Shown here: in pieces, positions 1 through 8,604 of the stretch
Layout: every line of letters begins with the position of its first letter
How positions within the stretch are numbered: the stretch's first letter is position 1
NCBI RefSeq assembly: GCF_016722785.1
Contig: NZ_JAEQNE010000002.1
Coordinates: 62,001-126,000 of the forward strand
Reading direction: 5' to 3'
Length of the DNA stretch: 64,000 bases
Source of the DNA: Ramlibacter monticola
GTDB taxonomy: Bacteria; Pseudomonadota; Gammaproteobacteria; Burkholderiales; Burkholderiaceae_C
Notes under the pieces: generated by a model
The model's input: the letters and a program-made list of their open reading frames with translations, nothing else
Told to the model about the DNA's origin: nothing
The model's database searches: none
Made by a program: the position numbers and the translations under genes

Positions 1-473
1 ATCCGCGAGTGGCCTGCGCCGGAGTGCGCTGGCACCAGGGCGGCGGATGCAAAGCCGTTGTGCATGGCCAGCGCGATGACCCGCTGGCCCTCGGGGTCCG
101 GGACCGGTAGCGAACTGGCCGGAATCGGCTCCGAGTTGTGGGCTGCATAGGCCAACCATGGGTCGTGGAAGAAGAAGCCGGCATCGAGGTAGCGCTGGCA
201 CCAGCCTGGACCGCAGACCAGCATAAAGCGGCAGGCGGACAGGTCGGCGTTGTCTCGAATGAAACTCACGAAGACGGCGCTTTCCGCCCCGAGCGCGCTG
301 ACGCCTTCTCTCAGTAGTGCGAGGGCCGTGGCTTGGTCCTTCGCTTCGGCGATGCGTTCAGCCACGCCCGCGATCCGTGCGGCGTAGTCGCTTGCCGCCA
401 CGATGTCCGGCAACGCCGGACGCTCAGGCGTTGCCGGCGCTATCGCAAGGGGCGACGCTTTGCCAGAGATCAT
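1..473 (-). CDS. LuxR-type regulator, autoinducer-binding domain (C-terminus off window)
   Basis: Partial; 157 residues from an ATG at 473, running off the left edge before any helix-turn-helix. The visible part resembles the autoinducer-binding domain of LuxR regulators, with conserved stretches AVFVSFIRD, RFMLVCGPGWC, a Y, then DPWLAY and NSEPIPASS. It is a clear paralogue of the complete regulator at 10430-11197, which has AVFVSYLRG, RFMLAADPRWC, DPWLLY and NSEVTFAS in the same order. It is translationally coupled to the small gene at 424-732, whose end it overlaps by about 50 bases. No luxI synthase gene is visible, so it is a LuxR solo as far as can be seen. The identity of the ligand is unknown. 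Confidence 0.72.
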   Translation of the reverse strand, partial: MISGKASPLAIAPATPERPALPDIVAASDYAARIAGVAERIAEAKDQATALALLREGVSALGAESAVFVSFIRDNADLSACRFMLVCGPGWCQRYLDAGFFFHDPWLAYAAHNSEPIPASSLPVPDPEGQRVIALAMHNGFASAALVPAHSGAGHSR

Positions 474-732
474 CGGCGTCGCGCTTGAGGTTGATGTGGA
501 GTAGCGGGTGCTCAAACCGGATGGGGTCGTTGTCGCACCATTGCTTGAAGTGCTCGGCGTCTGCGAACTGAACGGCCTGCTGCGTTCGCAGCCCGCACCG
601 GGGAATATCTTCTCGTTCGACATAGAGACCTCCCGAAACCCGTTGTAGGAAGAACAGGACCAATCCCCTTCGGCCTTCGGCGCTCAGGGTTCGAGCGCCG
701 GTAGGCACTGCCCCGTTTGTCGCCGTCCCCAT
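424..732 (-). CDS. Small conserved partner protein of LuxR module, copy 1
   Basis: 102 residues of unknown function. I chose the ATG at 732 because GGGAG lies five bases upstream; an earlier in-frame start at 786 lacks such a site. The core (LFFLQRVSGGLYVER, then F-D-EHF, CDNDPIRFEHPL) matches the product of 11187-11447 (LQFVIRSVTRNVYVER, F-D-DSF, CDADDLRFTYPL). Both copies sit immediately upstream of, and overlap, a LuxR-type gene. The shared spacing, order and sequence argue for a real gene that works with the regulator, perhaps as a co-regulator or sensor subunit; that role is inference. It has no signal peptide or membrane segment. Confidence 0.6.
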   Translation of the reverse strand: MGTATNGAVPTGARTLSAEGRRGLVLFFLQRVSGGLYVEREDIPRCGLRTQQAVQFADAEHFKQWCDNDPIRFEHPLLHINLKRDADDLWQSVAPCDSAGNA

Positions 733-985
733 GGAGTCTCCCGGCGCGACACGCCGTGGCAGGCCAGGGCGTTTCACGCGGTTCACGGGATGGTCCTCGC
801 TTGGATAGGCCCAGGCGAGCGTCTATTCGTCGCGTGACGACGTTCATCCAACAAATCCGGCGCCTTCGATGCCGCAGCGGCTGCGGCTGGCGCCTCGTGG
901 GAACGGCGCATACCTGCTCAAAGCGTTGAAAGGGACTGCACGATCCGCTCGGACAAGCGGCTTGTGGTGGCCCGCAGTGCACGGG

Positions 986-1006
986 CTTCTACACAGGGTG
1001 TAGAAG
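986..1006. promoter_or_regulatory. Perfect 9-bp dyad, lux-box-like
   Basis: CTTCTACAC and GTGTAGAAG form a perfect inverted repeat around AGG. It lies about 250 bases upstream of the small protein/LuxR pair. No T-run follows on either strand, so it is unlikely to be a terminator. Size and symmetry suit a LuxR-family operator, but the regulator that binds it is not known. Confidence 0.4.
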
Positions 1007-1635
1007 TACCCAAGTGATGTTGCACTGTCCATCGCGACGTCAATGAATTTAGTAAGCGTTCGTATGTAGCCTCGGGGCGCAAACTTCGTAAGGGCACGTC
1101 ATCTCGTGCGTGTCCATCCTGGCCTCGGCTGTGATGTCGAGTGGCCCCGCGTTCAGCGGCCGCTCGGTGTGCGAACCGTAGCACCGCGCGCGCCTTCGCA
1201 AGGGCCTTTCGCGGCATAGACCGGTGCCTTCCCGCCTGCAGCGGGCACCTCCCGGCTATTCCACGGTGCCCTTGCGCCCGCGCTTGTTCGCGGCGCGGTC
1301 GGTGTCGCACGGCGACCGACGAATGCGGGGCAGAAGCCCGCTTGACAGCACACCCAGCGCCGAGGGATCAACAGCCGAATCCGGCTCCCTCGGAAAACAG
1401 GGCAGGTGGTTTTCGGACCTAAATGGTAGTCGAGGTTCTTATGCAGGGCGTGATTCAAGGCAACGATTGGGGAGGACGGCGCTTACCAAACGTTGCCGTG
1501 TCGTTCATAACTTAGTCCTTTCCATTAGCAAGATGTTCCGCCGTGATCCGTTGTCGAGGAATGATAGCGGGGTGTAATCAAACTATGGAGCGTGGGCGCA
1601 GTGAACCCACTCACGCGATCCTGATCGGAGGAGCT
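1007..1635. other. Gene-poor stretch
   Basis: About 630 bases between the LuxR module and the integrative-element remnant. Open frames here are short, arginine-rich and have no recognisable motif or ribosome-binding site. I see no RNA gene. Confidence 0.5.
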
Positions 1636-1935
1636 ATGTGGTTGCTGGTTGCTCGCGAACCCCGGCCGGACGCGCCTGACTGGCCCGGCCGGCGAATGCT
1701 CGCGGCCGTCGATGCGGTCATGTGGCCGGTGATGTGGGTGCTGTTGATCCGCCACGCGCCGCAGCCAGTGGGCTTGATCGGGCCGTTCGGCACGGCCATC
1801 GCGGTGCTGTTGGGCGTGGGGCGCTTGCATCGCGCTCTGTGGTTGAACCACCGTTACTGGTTCACGACCTGGCGCTGGGGAAAGGTGCTGGCGTCGATCT
1901 TGTTGATCGGTGCGATCTTGAAGCTGTCTCAGTGA
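1636..1935 (+). CDS. Small inner-membrane protein next to AlpA-type regulator
   Basis: 99 residues, starting MWLLVAREPRPDAPDWPGRR. GGAGGAG stands just before this ATG, so I prefer it to the upstream in-frame ATGs at 1543-1585. Three hydrophobic stretches (about residues 21-41, 45-62 and 84-98) suggest a polytopic membrane protein. It converges with the AlpA-like gene, whose end it overlaps by 7 bases. Proteins of this look beside AlpA regulators are usual in integrative and conjugative elements, but no conjugation gene or integrase is visible here, so this is probably a leftover. Confidence 0.6.
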   Translation: MWLLVAREPRPDAPDWPGRRMLAAVDAVMWPVMWVLLIRHAPQPVGLIGPFGTAIAVLLGVGRLHRALWLNHRYWFTTWRWGKVLASILLIGAILKLSQ

Positions 1936-2159
1936 GAAACCGTGGGGCGCCCAGCGCTCCACTGTTCGAGATCGATTCGACGCCACGCGATAGCCCGTTT
2001 GGCGAGGCGTACGGGCGATGGGAACTTGTCCTCGGCCATCAAGCGGTAGATCGTGGAGCGGCCGAGTCCGGTCATGCGCACGACCGCGGCCATGCGGACG
2101 AACACCGCCGGCTGAGCGTCCACCATGGGCGGCCTGGTCGCGGTCTGCATCTGGCTCAT
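1929..2159 (-). CDS. AlpA-family transcriptional regulator / excisionase-like
   Basis: 76 residues with the MerR/AlpA-type winged-helix pattern: VRMAAVVRMTGLGRSTIYRLMAEDKFPSPVRLAKRAIAWRRIDLEQW. The turn GLGRSTIYRLM is the helix-turn-helix and FPSPVRLAKRAIAWR is the wing. Proteins of this family bind DNA at prophages and integrative elements, acting as excisionases or as activators of the integrase gene. No integrase lies within the window on either side, which supports reading this as the residue of a larger element. Confidence 0.78.
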   Translation of the reverse strand: MSQMQTATRPPMVDAQPAVFVRMAAVVRMTGLGRSTIYRLMAEDKFPSPVRLAKRAIAWRRIDLEQWSAGRPTVSH

Positions 2160-2589
2160 CGGGCGGCTCCTGCGCTGCGTCTGAGGAATACTCTAGGCGC
2201 TGCAAGTGCGCCTGGCGGCGATGACTTTCCGCTAAAAAGTGTCGGGCGGTTGGCTCAGTGCCCGTCCTGCCAATCAGGAAACAAGGAGGTGCTCATCGTA
2301 GGGATCTCGCAGGTGCCGAGGGTGCCGTGCGGCGAGGGCAAGTTTCTGGTGTCGACTGGCCTGCGGTGATCTTGGTGAGGGTGCAGGCAGGCGCTGTGAT
2401 CGGAGCCCGCGAATTCGCCGCCTGAGGCCTGCGCAGGGGGCCGCTGCTTGACTACGGGATGGTCACCTCGTGGCGGCCAGTGGGCGCACCAGACATTGGC
2501 CAGTGGGCGCTGGCGGATGTCGGCAGGGATCGAGTCCCAGCGTCGGCCCGTCAGCGGGGTGAAGTCGGGGAGGGATGCGATGCCATGAT
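2160..2589. other. Intergenic, no gene recognised
   Basis: About 430 bases between the AlpA-like gene and the toxin gene. It must contain the promoter of the AlpA-like gene. I see no credible coding region. Confidence 0.5.
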
Positions 2590-3087
2590 TCAGCGTACCC
2601 AGCGACGGGCGTCCTTGAGGAGCAGCAGCAACTGCTGCTCTCGCAACGGCGAGGCGATGAAGCCGAAGCGGGTGTAGAACTTCGTCGCCTCCGTGTCGAT
2701 GGGGTGGGTCAGCATCGCCCGGATGCCAGCCTGCTCGGCAATCAGCATCGTGCGGCGGATCGCCTCCTGCAGCAGGCCGAAGCCGATGCCCCGTCCCTGA
2801 TCTTTCGTGTCCACCGCCAGGCGCGCCAGGATCACCACCGGCACGGGGTACTGGCCCATCCCCTTGCGCACGCGCTCGGGAGCATCCAGGGTGTCGACTT
2901 GGCCTACGGTCAGGCTGAAGTAGCCGGCCACGCGATCGTCATCGGCTACCACGAAGGTCTTGGCCGAGCCACTGCCTTGGGCCTGCCGGGCGTGGCGCAG
3001 CAGCCAGTCATTCAGCGCGGGCTTGCCGCAGTCGAAACCTTCCAGCCGATGTTGCGCCCCCAGCGACTCCGGCCCCCGCAGGCTCAC
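2590..3087 (-). CDS. tacT: GNAT acetyltransferase toxin, TacT/AtaT type
   Basis: 165 residues. GNAT features are in order: FVVADDDRVAGYFSLTVGQV; the strand VPVVILARLAVD; the acetyl-CoA loop QGRGIGFGLL (Q-x-x-G-x-G pattern); and the C-terminal EATKFYTRFGF, whose tyrosine is the usual general acid. Family members acetylate the amino group of charged tRNAs and stop translation. The gene overlaps the antitoxin gene by four bases (stop and start share ATGA), the standard arrangement for translational coupling. Length matches the family. Confidence 0.9.
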   Translation of the reverse strand: MSLRGPESLGAQHRLEGFDCGKPALNDWLLRHARQAQGSGSAKTFVVADDDRVAGYFSLTVGQVDTLDAPERVRKGMGQYPVPVVILARLAVDTKDQGRGIGFGLLQEAIRRTMLIAEQAGIRAMLTHPIDTEATKFYTRFGFIASPLREQQLLLLLKDARRWVR

Positions 3088-3377
3088 TTCGCATCCCAGG
3101 GCGCTTTGCGGCTGAACAGGTCGCGCAAGCCGTCGTTGGGCTGCTCGGGCCGTTCCAGCAGGTCCATCAAAGCCTGGTACTGGCTGCCAGAGGCCATGAA
3201 CAGACGCTGATCCAGCAGGGTTTGCTCAGCGGCCAAGCAGGCGCTGTCCAGGATGAAGTCGGTCAGCGACTTGTGCGCGACCTCGGCGGCGCGGCGCAGT
3301 ACGACTTCCTGTTCAGGCGTCGCGCGCAGGCCCAGCCGGGCGGACCGGGTGGTGGGGGAAGAGGCAGTAGCGACCAT
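3084..3377 (-). CDS. tacA: DUF1778 antitoxin, TacA type
   Basis: 97 residues. The N-terminal half, RLGLRATPEQEVVLRRAAEVAHKSLTDFILDSACLAAEQTLL, is the ribbon-helix-helix of DUF1778 antitoxins; the C-terminal tail (LLERPEQPNDGLRDLFSRKAPWD) is the part that wraps the acetyltransferase in known complexes. It is first in the two-gene operon, before the toxin. Such antitoxins repress their own promoter together with the toxin; repeat operators are visible just upstream. Confidence 0.9.
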   Translation of the reverse strand: MVATASSPTTRSARLGLRATPEQEVVLRRAAEVAHKSLTDFILDSACLAAEQTLLDQRLFMASGSQYQALMDLLERPEQPNDGLRDLFSRKAPWDAK

Positions 3378-3380
3378 GGT

Positions 3381-3410
3381 GCAGTGTTAGATCAATTGCC
3401 GCAATGTTAG
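3381..3410 (-). promoter_or_regulatory. Putative TacA operator repeats
   Basis: Directly upstream of the antitoxin start, the minus strand carries CTAACATTGC and CTAACACTGC as direct repeats with a 20-base period, and TTGC-G-GCAA as a small dyad between them. This is the layout expected for a ribbon-helix-helix operator overlapping the promoter. Confidence 0.5.
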
Positions 3411-3729
3411 TACAAACGACGAACGTTGTCTAGGTGGACGGCGGCGGTCTGGTTGCTGCACTTGGCGTCGCAGTGTCGCAGTTCCCAGGGCCTGCTCTTC
3501 GACATCGAGGCGCGCACCAATCAATTCCGAGTGGTTTAGTCAGTTGTTCTGTTGCTCGCCGGGGACCCGGACGGCCACCCAACTTTCCCCACCCATGGTC
3601 ACCTCAAACTCCTCCACCTGAATTGATCGGGAGAGGGTTGTAAGCCGGCGCCGCCGGCTCCCTTTGGACAGGCCGTGAACTGACCTCCCGAGCGCGCGGA
3701 GGTCGCGGAGTTGAACGTCTTGAAGCCAA

Positions 3730-4035
3730 ACCACCATCCAGACGCTGCTGGTGCTGGGCAAGGGCCAGCGAGAGATCGCCCGGGTCACCGGGATCGACCG
3801 CAAGACCATCCTCGGGTATCAGCGCAGGTTCGCGCCGGCAAATTCCCCCGGGGTGGGCCACCGGCTCGCTGCCAGCGAGCGCTGCCTCGGCGGCCGAGCA
3901 AACTCCCCCACCCCGGCCACCGGCCCACACGTTGGCGTGCGAGCCCGGGCGCGGGTTCGTCGAGGAGCAGCTGAACCTCAAGCGCAACGCCATGGCGATC
4001 TACCAGGACCTGGTGGACGTGCACGGCTTCACCAC
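3730..4035 (+). pseudogene. IS21-family transposase (IstA) fragments
   Basis: Two pieces of an IS21 transposase can be read in different frames. The first, TIQTLLVLGKGQREIARVTGIDRKTI, is the N-terminal helix-turn-helix; the second, EEQLNLKRNAMAIYQDLVDVHGF, is the following region of the same protein. The DDE core is absent and the pieces are separated by frame-disrupted sequence, so no active protein can be made. Confidence 0.72.
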
Positions 4036-4053
4036 GGCTACAACATGTGTCGG

Positions 4054-4109
4054 CGCCGAACGAAAACTGAGCCACTTCTGAGGGTCGTGCCGACCGAAAA
4101 CTGAGCCAG
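4054..4109. repeat. IS21-type terminal repeats
   Basis: The motif CGAAAACTGAGCCA occurs twice, 34 bases apart (near 4061 and 4095), with similar flanks (GCGCCGAA and GTGCCGAC before it). IS21 elements carry several such transposase-binding repeats near each end. Here they separate two different transposase remnants. Confidence 0.55.
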
Positions 4110-4166
4110 GTGTTTCACCTACCCTGCTGCCTTTTTGTGCAGCCGGGTTTGAGGAGTGTGATCACC

Positions 4167-4406
4167 ATGGACATGGTTGGAAGAATCCGGCGCCTGCACA
4201 GCCGGGGCAAGAAGTCGGCGCGCGAGATTGCGCGCATCACGGGGCTGTCGCGCAACACGGTAGCCAAGTGGCTGCAGGGGCCGGTCGAGGTGGCGCCGAT
4301 CCACCATCGCACCACCGATCGGGTGCGCGCGCACATCCTGTTGTGCATGCTCTCCTACTACGTGGAGTGGCACCTGCGCGGTAAGCGGACGGCAATCTCA
4401 TCTTGA
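4167..4406 (+). pseudogene. Chimeric transposase remnant: IS21 IstA N-terminus joined to an IS1634-like C-terminus
   Basis: The first 42 or so codons read MDMVGRIRRLHSRGKKSARE followed by an IstA helix-turn-helix (ARITGLSRNTVAKWLQG). The frame then runs straight into HHRTTDRVRAHILLCMLSYYVEWHL, which is a conserved C-terminal motif of IS1634/IS4-group transposases and not of IS21. The join is in frame, so an open frame of 79 codons survives, but neither protein is functional. It looks like a deletion between two insertion sequences. Confidence 0.6.
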
Positions 4407-4451
4407 GTCGCCCGCGCTAAGCGGCAATGATCCTGCCCATGGAGGAAATGG

Positions 4452-7400
4452 ATGGACACGATGGATAACGACGTATTTCCCATCGTCGGGATCGGCGCGT
4501 CCGCGGGTGGGCTGGAGGCGTTCATGCAACTGCTGCAGGCGCTGCCCGCGCACACGGGGATGGCCTTCGTGCTCGTGCAGCATCTGGACCCCCGGTACGA
4601 CAGCAGGCTCGCCGACCTGTTGGCCAAGGCGACCGCCATGCCGGTGCTGGAGGCGGCGCAAGGCCTCGCCGTCCAACCCGATCATGTGTACGTCATCGCG
4701 CCCGATACCACGCTCACGCTGGCTGCCGGTGGCGTCCTTCAGACCGAGCCGCGCGGCGACCAGCCGGGCCCTCATCTCCCCATCGACCGATTCTTCAGGT
4801 CGCTGGCCGCCATTCGCGCGAGCGCCGCCATCGGCGTCGTGCTCTCCGGCACCGGCACCGACGGCAGCATGGGGCTGGAAGAGATCAAGGCCGCCGGCGG
4901 TGTGGCGTTCGCACAGGACGAGGCCTCGGCCAAGTTCGCCGGGATGCCGCTGGCCGCGGCGCATACCGGAAGTGTCGACCTGGTGTTGCCGCCCGCGCGC
5001 ATCGCGGCCGAGCTGGCGCGCGTCGGCCAGCATCCTTACCTCGTGACAGCCGCGGATCAACGGCCCGACGACGATGCGCAGGGCAATGACCGCGACGGCG
5101 GCTTCAGGGCAGTCCTCGCGCTGCTGCGCGAGGCCACGGGGGTCGACTTCGCGGCCTATCGGGACACCACGATCAAGCGCCGCATCACGCGGCGTCTGAT
5201 GCTGCACGGGGATGACAGCCTGGGCGCCTACGCGCAGCGCCTGCGAGCCGACCGCGCCGAGCTCGACGCCCTGTACCAGGACATCCTGATCAACGTGACG
5301 CAGTTCTTCCGGGAACCGGAACTCTTCGAAGCGCTGAAGGAGCGCGTCTTTCCCGCCATCCTGGCCGCCAAGCAGGGCGCGGCGCCGATCCGCATCTGGG
5401 TGCCGGGCTGCTCCGCAGGACAGGAGGCGTATTCGCTGGCCATGGCTCTGTTCGAGTTCCTGGACGACAAGCCGGCGCATCCGCCGATCCAGATCTTTGC
5501 CACCGATCTGTCGGAAACCGTCTCGTTGCAAAAGGCACGCAACGGCTTGTACCCCGACAGCATCGAGGCCGAGGTCTCGCCCGAGCGGCTGCGCCGCTTC
5601 TTCCTGCGCGAGAACAGCCACTACCGCGTGAACAAGGCTTTGCGGGAGATCGTCGTGTTCGCGCGGCAGAACGTGGCGGCCGACCCTCCGTTCTCCCATG
5701 TCGATCTGGTGAGCTGCCGCAATCTGCTCATCTACCTGAGCCCGGCGCTGCAGAAGCGCGTGATCCCTACGTTCCACTATGCGCTGAACCCGGGCGGCTT
5801 CATGGTGCTCGGCGCGTCGGAGACGATAGGCGCCCACACCGATCTGTTCACCGTGGTCGACCAGCCGCATCGCGTGTATTTGCGCAAGTCCACCGGCCCG
5901 GGGCGACCCTACCCGCACTTTCGCGCCGAGGATCATCAGGCGGGCATCGCGGGCCGGCGCGACGCGATCGCCGCACGCGTCCAGCCGGCTGACTGGCAGC
6001 GCGAGGCCGACCGGGTGGCCGCGGGCCTGTATGTCCCGCCGGGCGTGCTAATCGACGACAACTTCGACATCCTCCAGTTCCGCGGCCAGACCGGCTCGTT
6101 CCTGTCGCCCGCAGCGGGGGAGCCGAGCAACAATCTGCTGAAGATGGCGCGCGAGGGGCTGTTGCTGGCCGCACGGAGCGCCGTGGCGGAGTGTCAGCGC
6201 AGTGGTGTCGCCGTGCGCCAGGCCGACGTCCGCATCCGCGGCGACGGCGTGGATCGGGAGATCGATCTCCATGTGATGCCCATCAAGCTGCCGATGGCCG
6301 GCGAGCGCTGCTACCTGGTGCTGTTCGAGGAAAAGTTGCGTCGGGTCACGCCCAGCGAACCGGCGCAGGGGGCGCCGCGGGATGAAGCCGGCGACGCCGC
6401 CGACGCCCACCACCTGCGGCAGGAACTGGCATCGACCCGCGAGTACCTGCAGTCGCTGATCGAGCAGCAGGACGCAGCCAACGAGGAACTCAAATCGGCC
6501 AACGAGGAGGTCCTGTCCAGCAACGAGGAGCTGCAAAGCACCAACGAGGAGCTGGAAACGGCCAAGGAGGAGCTCCAGTCGATCAACGAGGAGCTCACCA
6601 CCGTCAACGAGCAGTTGCAGCATCGCAATTCCGAGCTGGGCCGCCTGAACGACGACATGAGCAATCTCGTCACCTGCAGCGGCATGTTGACGGTGGTGCT
6701 GGGCGTCGACTCGCGCATCCGCCGCTTCACGCCGGCGGCAGGAAAGCTGTTCGGGCTCCTGGCCGGCGACATCGGCCGCCCGCTCGGCCAGCTGAAGACG
6801 GCGCTCGAGCCGCTCGACATGGACGCGCTTGTCGCCGAGGTGGTGGCCAGTGTGCAGCCGCAGGAGCGGGAGATCCACGGCCCCGACGACCGCACCTACC
6901 AGCTGCGCATCCACCCCTACCGGACGACGGACAACCGGATCGACGGCGTCGTCTTGGTGCTGTTCGACATCGAGGACCTGAGACGGGCGCAGGCGAGCAT
7001 GCGCGGCGAGCGCGACTATGCCGAGGCAATCGTCGAGACGGTCAGCCAGCCGTTGCTGGTGCTCGATTCGCACCTTCGGGTGCGATCGGCCAACGGTGCG
7101 TTCTACACGACGTTCGGCGTGACCCCACGGGACACCGAGGGCCAGCTGGTGTACGAGCTGGGCAACCACCAGTGGGACATCGCCGTGCTGCGCGAGCAAC
7201 TGGCGCAGGTGCTGAAGGACAGCAGCGTGGTTGTGGACCTGGAGGTGCGTCACGACTTCGAAACGATCGGATTGAAGGTGATGCAGGTGAAGGCGCGCCG
7301 GATCGTCCATGAAGGCTCGGACACCGACCTGATCCTGCTCGCCATCGAAGATCGCACCGAAATCGAACGCCTCGGCGAGCAGGTGCGGCAGCATCTGACC

Positions 7401-8528
7401 GAGCTCATCGAGCGGGACCGCGGCAAGACCGCCTTTCTTTCACTGCTGGCGCACGAGTTGCGCAACCCGCTGGCGCCGATCCGCAACGCGCAGAACGTGC
7501 TTGGGCAAGCCGGCATTTCCGAGGAGACGGCGCGCCATATGCGCGACGTGATCGAGCGCCAGGTGCAACAGCTCACGCGCCTGGTCGACGACCTGCTGGA
7601 CATCGCCCGCATCAACCAGGGGCGGGTCGAAGTGCGCAGGTCCCGCATCGATCTGGGCCAACTGCTGGCTGCGGCGATCGAGGAGGCCCGCCCGTCCTGC
7701 GAGGCGAGGACCATCGAGCTGATCACCACGCTGCCGCGGGAGCCGGTGGCGATGGACGCCGATGCAGCGAGGATGACCCAGGTGGTCAGCAACCTGCTGA
7801 ACAACGCCACCAAGTTCACGGACCCCGGCGGCCGCATCGCGCTGAGCCTGGAACGCGCAGGCGACGAAGCCATCGTGCGCGTGGCAGACAACGGCATCGG
7901 CATCCCGTCCAACCAGCTGGCGCGGGTATTCGACATGTTCACGCAGGTGGACCCATCGCTCGAGCGCTCGCGCACCGGGCTCGGTCTGGGCTTGACGCTG
8001 GTCAAGCAGCTGGTCGAGGCGCATGGTGGCACCGTGACGGTTGCTAGCGATGGCCCTGGCCTGGGCAGCGAGGTCGTTCTGCACCTGCCCTTGCCGCGGA
8101 ATGCGGTCCCGATCGAAGAGCCCGACGCGGCGCCGGCACCCGGTGCGGCGGCGACGGCGTCGCGCCGGGTGCTGATCGTCGAGGACAACGATGATGGTGC
8201 TCAATCGCTGGCGACGCTGCTCGGATTGCATGGCCACGACGCGCGAACCGCGCCAGACGGTCCCACGGCACTAGCATTGGCGGCATCCTGGCGGCCGGAG
8301 GTGGTGCTGCTGGACATCGGCCTGCCGGGCATGAGCGGCTACGAAGTGGCGCGACGCCTCGGCCAGCAACCCTGGCGTCGCGACATGCGGCTGATCGCCC
8401 TCAGCGGCTGGGGGCAAGGCGACCATCCGGAGCTGGCGGCGCAAGCCGGCTTCGATGCCCGCCTGGTCAAGCCCGCGGATATCCAGGCGTTGGTCGGCAT
8501 GGTGAGTGCGCCGCCACCCCCAAAATGA
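4452..8528 (+). CDS. CheB-CheR-PAS-histidine kinase-receiver hybrid protein
   Basis: 1358 residues, start ATG preceded by GGAGGA. Domains in order: CheB-type methylesterase (about 8-195; GASAGG nucleophile S17, VQH at 44, GTDG at 137); CheR methyltransferase (about 215-480; VPGCSAGQEAYS for S-adenosylmethionine, NVTQFFRE, SCRNLLIYL); a long coiled coil rich in NEEL repeats (about 650-735); two PAS-like domains (about 740-970); HisKA with H1001 in LLAHELRNPL; HATPase (NLLNNATKF, GLGLGL); and a C-terminal receiver with D1288. The complete fusion can in principle methylate, demethylate, phosphorylate and receive phosphate. It stands alone: no chemoreceptor, CheA or output regulator adjoins it, so input and output are unknown. 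It is probably cytosolic, as no transmembrane segment is seen. Confidence 0.92.
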   Translation: MDTMDNDVFPIVGIGASAGGLEAFMQLLQALPAHTGMAFVLVQHLDPRYDSRLADLLAKATAMPVLEAAQGLAVQPDHVYVIAPDTTLTLAAGGVLQTEPRGDQPGPHLPIDRFFRSLAAIRASAAIGVVLSGTGTDGSMGLEEIKAAGGVAFAQDEASAKFAGMPLAAAHTGSVDLVLPPARIAAELARVGQHPYLVTAADQRPDDDAQGNDRDGGFRAVLALLREATGVDFAAYRDTTIKRRITRRLMLHGDDSLGAYAQRLRADRAELDALYQDILINVTQFFREPELFEALKERVFPAILAAKQGAAPIRIWVPGCSAGQEAYSLAMALFEFLDDKPAHPPIQIFATDLSETVSLQKARNGLYPDSIEAEVSPERLRRFFLRENSHYRVNKALREIVVFARQNVAADPPFSHVDLVSCRNLLIYLSPALQKRVIPTFHYALNPGGFMVLGASETIGAHTDLFTVVDQPHRVYLRKSTGPGRPYPHFRAEDHQAGIAGRRDAIAARVQPADWQREADRVAAGLYVPPGVLIDDNFDILQFRGQTGSFLSPAAGEPSNNLLKMAREGLLLAARSAVAECQRSGVAVRQADVRIRGDGVDREIDLHVMPIKLPMAGERCYLVLFEEKLRRVTPSEPAQGAPRDEAGDAADAHHLRQELASTREYLQSLIEQQDAANEELKSANEEVLSSNEELQSTNEELETAKEELQSINEELTTVNEQLQHRNSELGRLNDDMSNLVTCSGMLTVVLGVDSRIRRFTPAAGKLFGLLAGDIGRPLGQLKTALEPLDMDALVAEVVASVQPQEREIHGPDDRTYQLRIHPYRTTDNRIDGVVLVLFDIEDLRRAQASMRGERDYAEAIVETVSQPLLVLDSHLRVRSANGAFYTTFGVTPRDTEGQLVYELGNHQWDIAVLREQLAQVLKDSSVVVDLEVRHDFETIGLKVMQVKARRIVHEGSDTDLILLAIEDRTEIERLGEQVRQHLTELIERDRGKTAFLSLLAHELRNPLAPIRNAQNVLGQAGISEETARHMRDVIERQVQQLTRLVDDLLDIARINQGRVEVRRSRIDLGQLLAAAIEEARPSCEARTIELITTLPREPVAMDADAARMTQVVSNLLNNATKFTDPGGRIALSLERAGDEAIVRVADNGIGIPSNQLARVFDMFTQVDPSLERSRTGLGLGLTLVKQLVEAHGGTVTVASDGPGLGSEVVLHLPLPRNAVPIEEPDAAPAPGAAATASRRVLIVEDNDDGAQSLATLLGLHGHDARTAPDGPTALALAASWRPEVVLLDIGLPGMSGYEVARRLGQQPWRRDMRLIALSGWGQGDHPELAAQAGFDARLVKPADIQALVGMVSAPPPPK

Positions 8529-8532
8529 AAAA

Positions 8533-8569
8533 ACCCGGAAAGCCGTTGAACGTCAACGACTTGCCGGGT
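8533..8569 (-). terminator. Hairpin terminator between convergent genes
   Basis: ACCCGG pairs with CCGGGT and an inner CGTTGA pairs with TCAACG, giving a long stem with two mismatches. On the minus strand the stem is followed by six T, so it best serves leftward transcription coming from the 8.6-9.2 kb genes; it may also stop the hybrid kinase transcript. Confidence 0.65.
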
Positions 8570-8604
8570 CTCGGTGTGGGTCGGCGCGTTTCGAATCTCT
8601 CGAT

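Noticed and set aside
1007..1635. Small arginine-rich frames left of the integrative remnant
   Set aside because: No ribosome-binding site, motif or consistent codon use; treated as non-coding.
4398..7394. Long minus-strand open frames (512 and 448 codons) inside the CheB-CheR hybrid gene
   Set aside because: They are antisense shadows of a high-GC gene, rich in Arg, His and Gln, with no motif, while the plus strand has complete domains.
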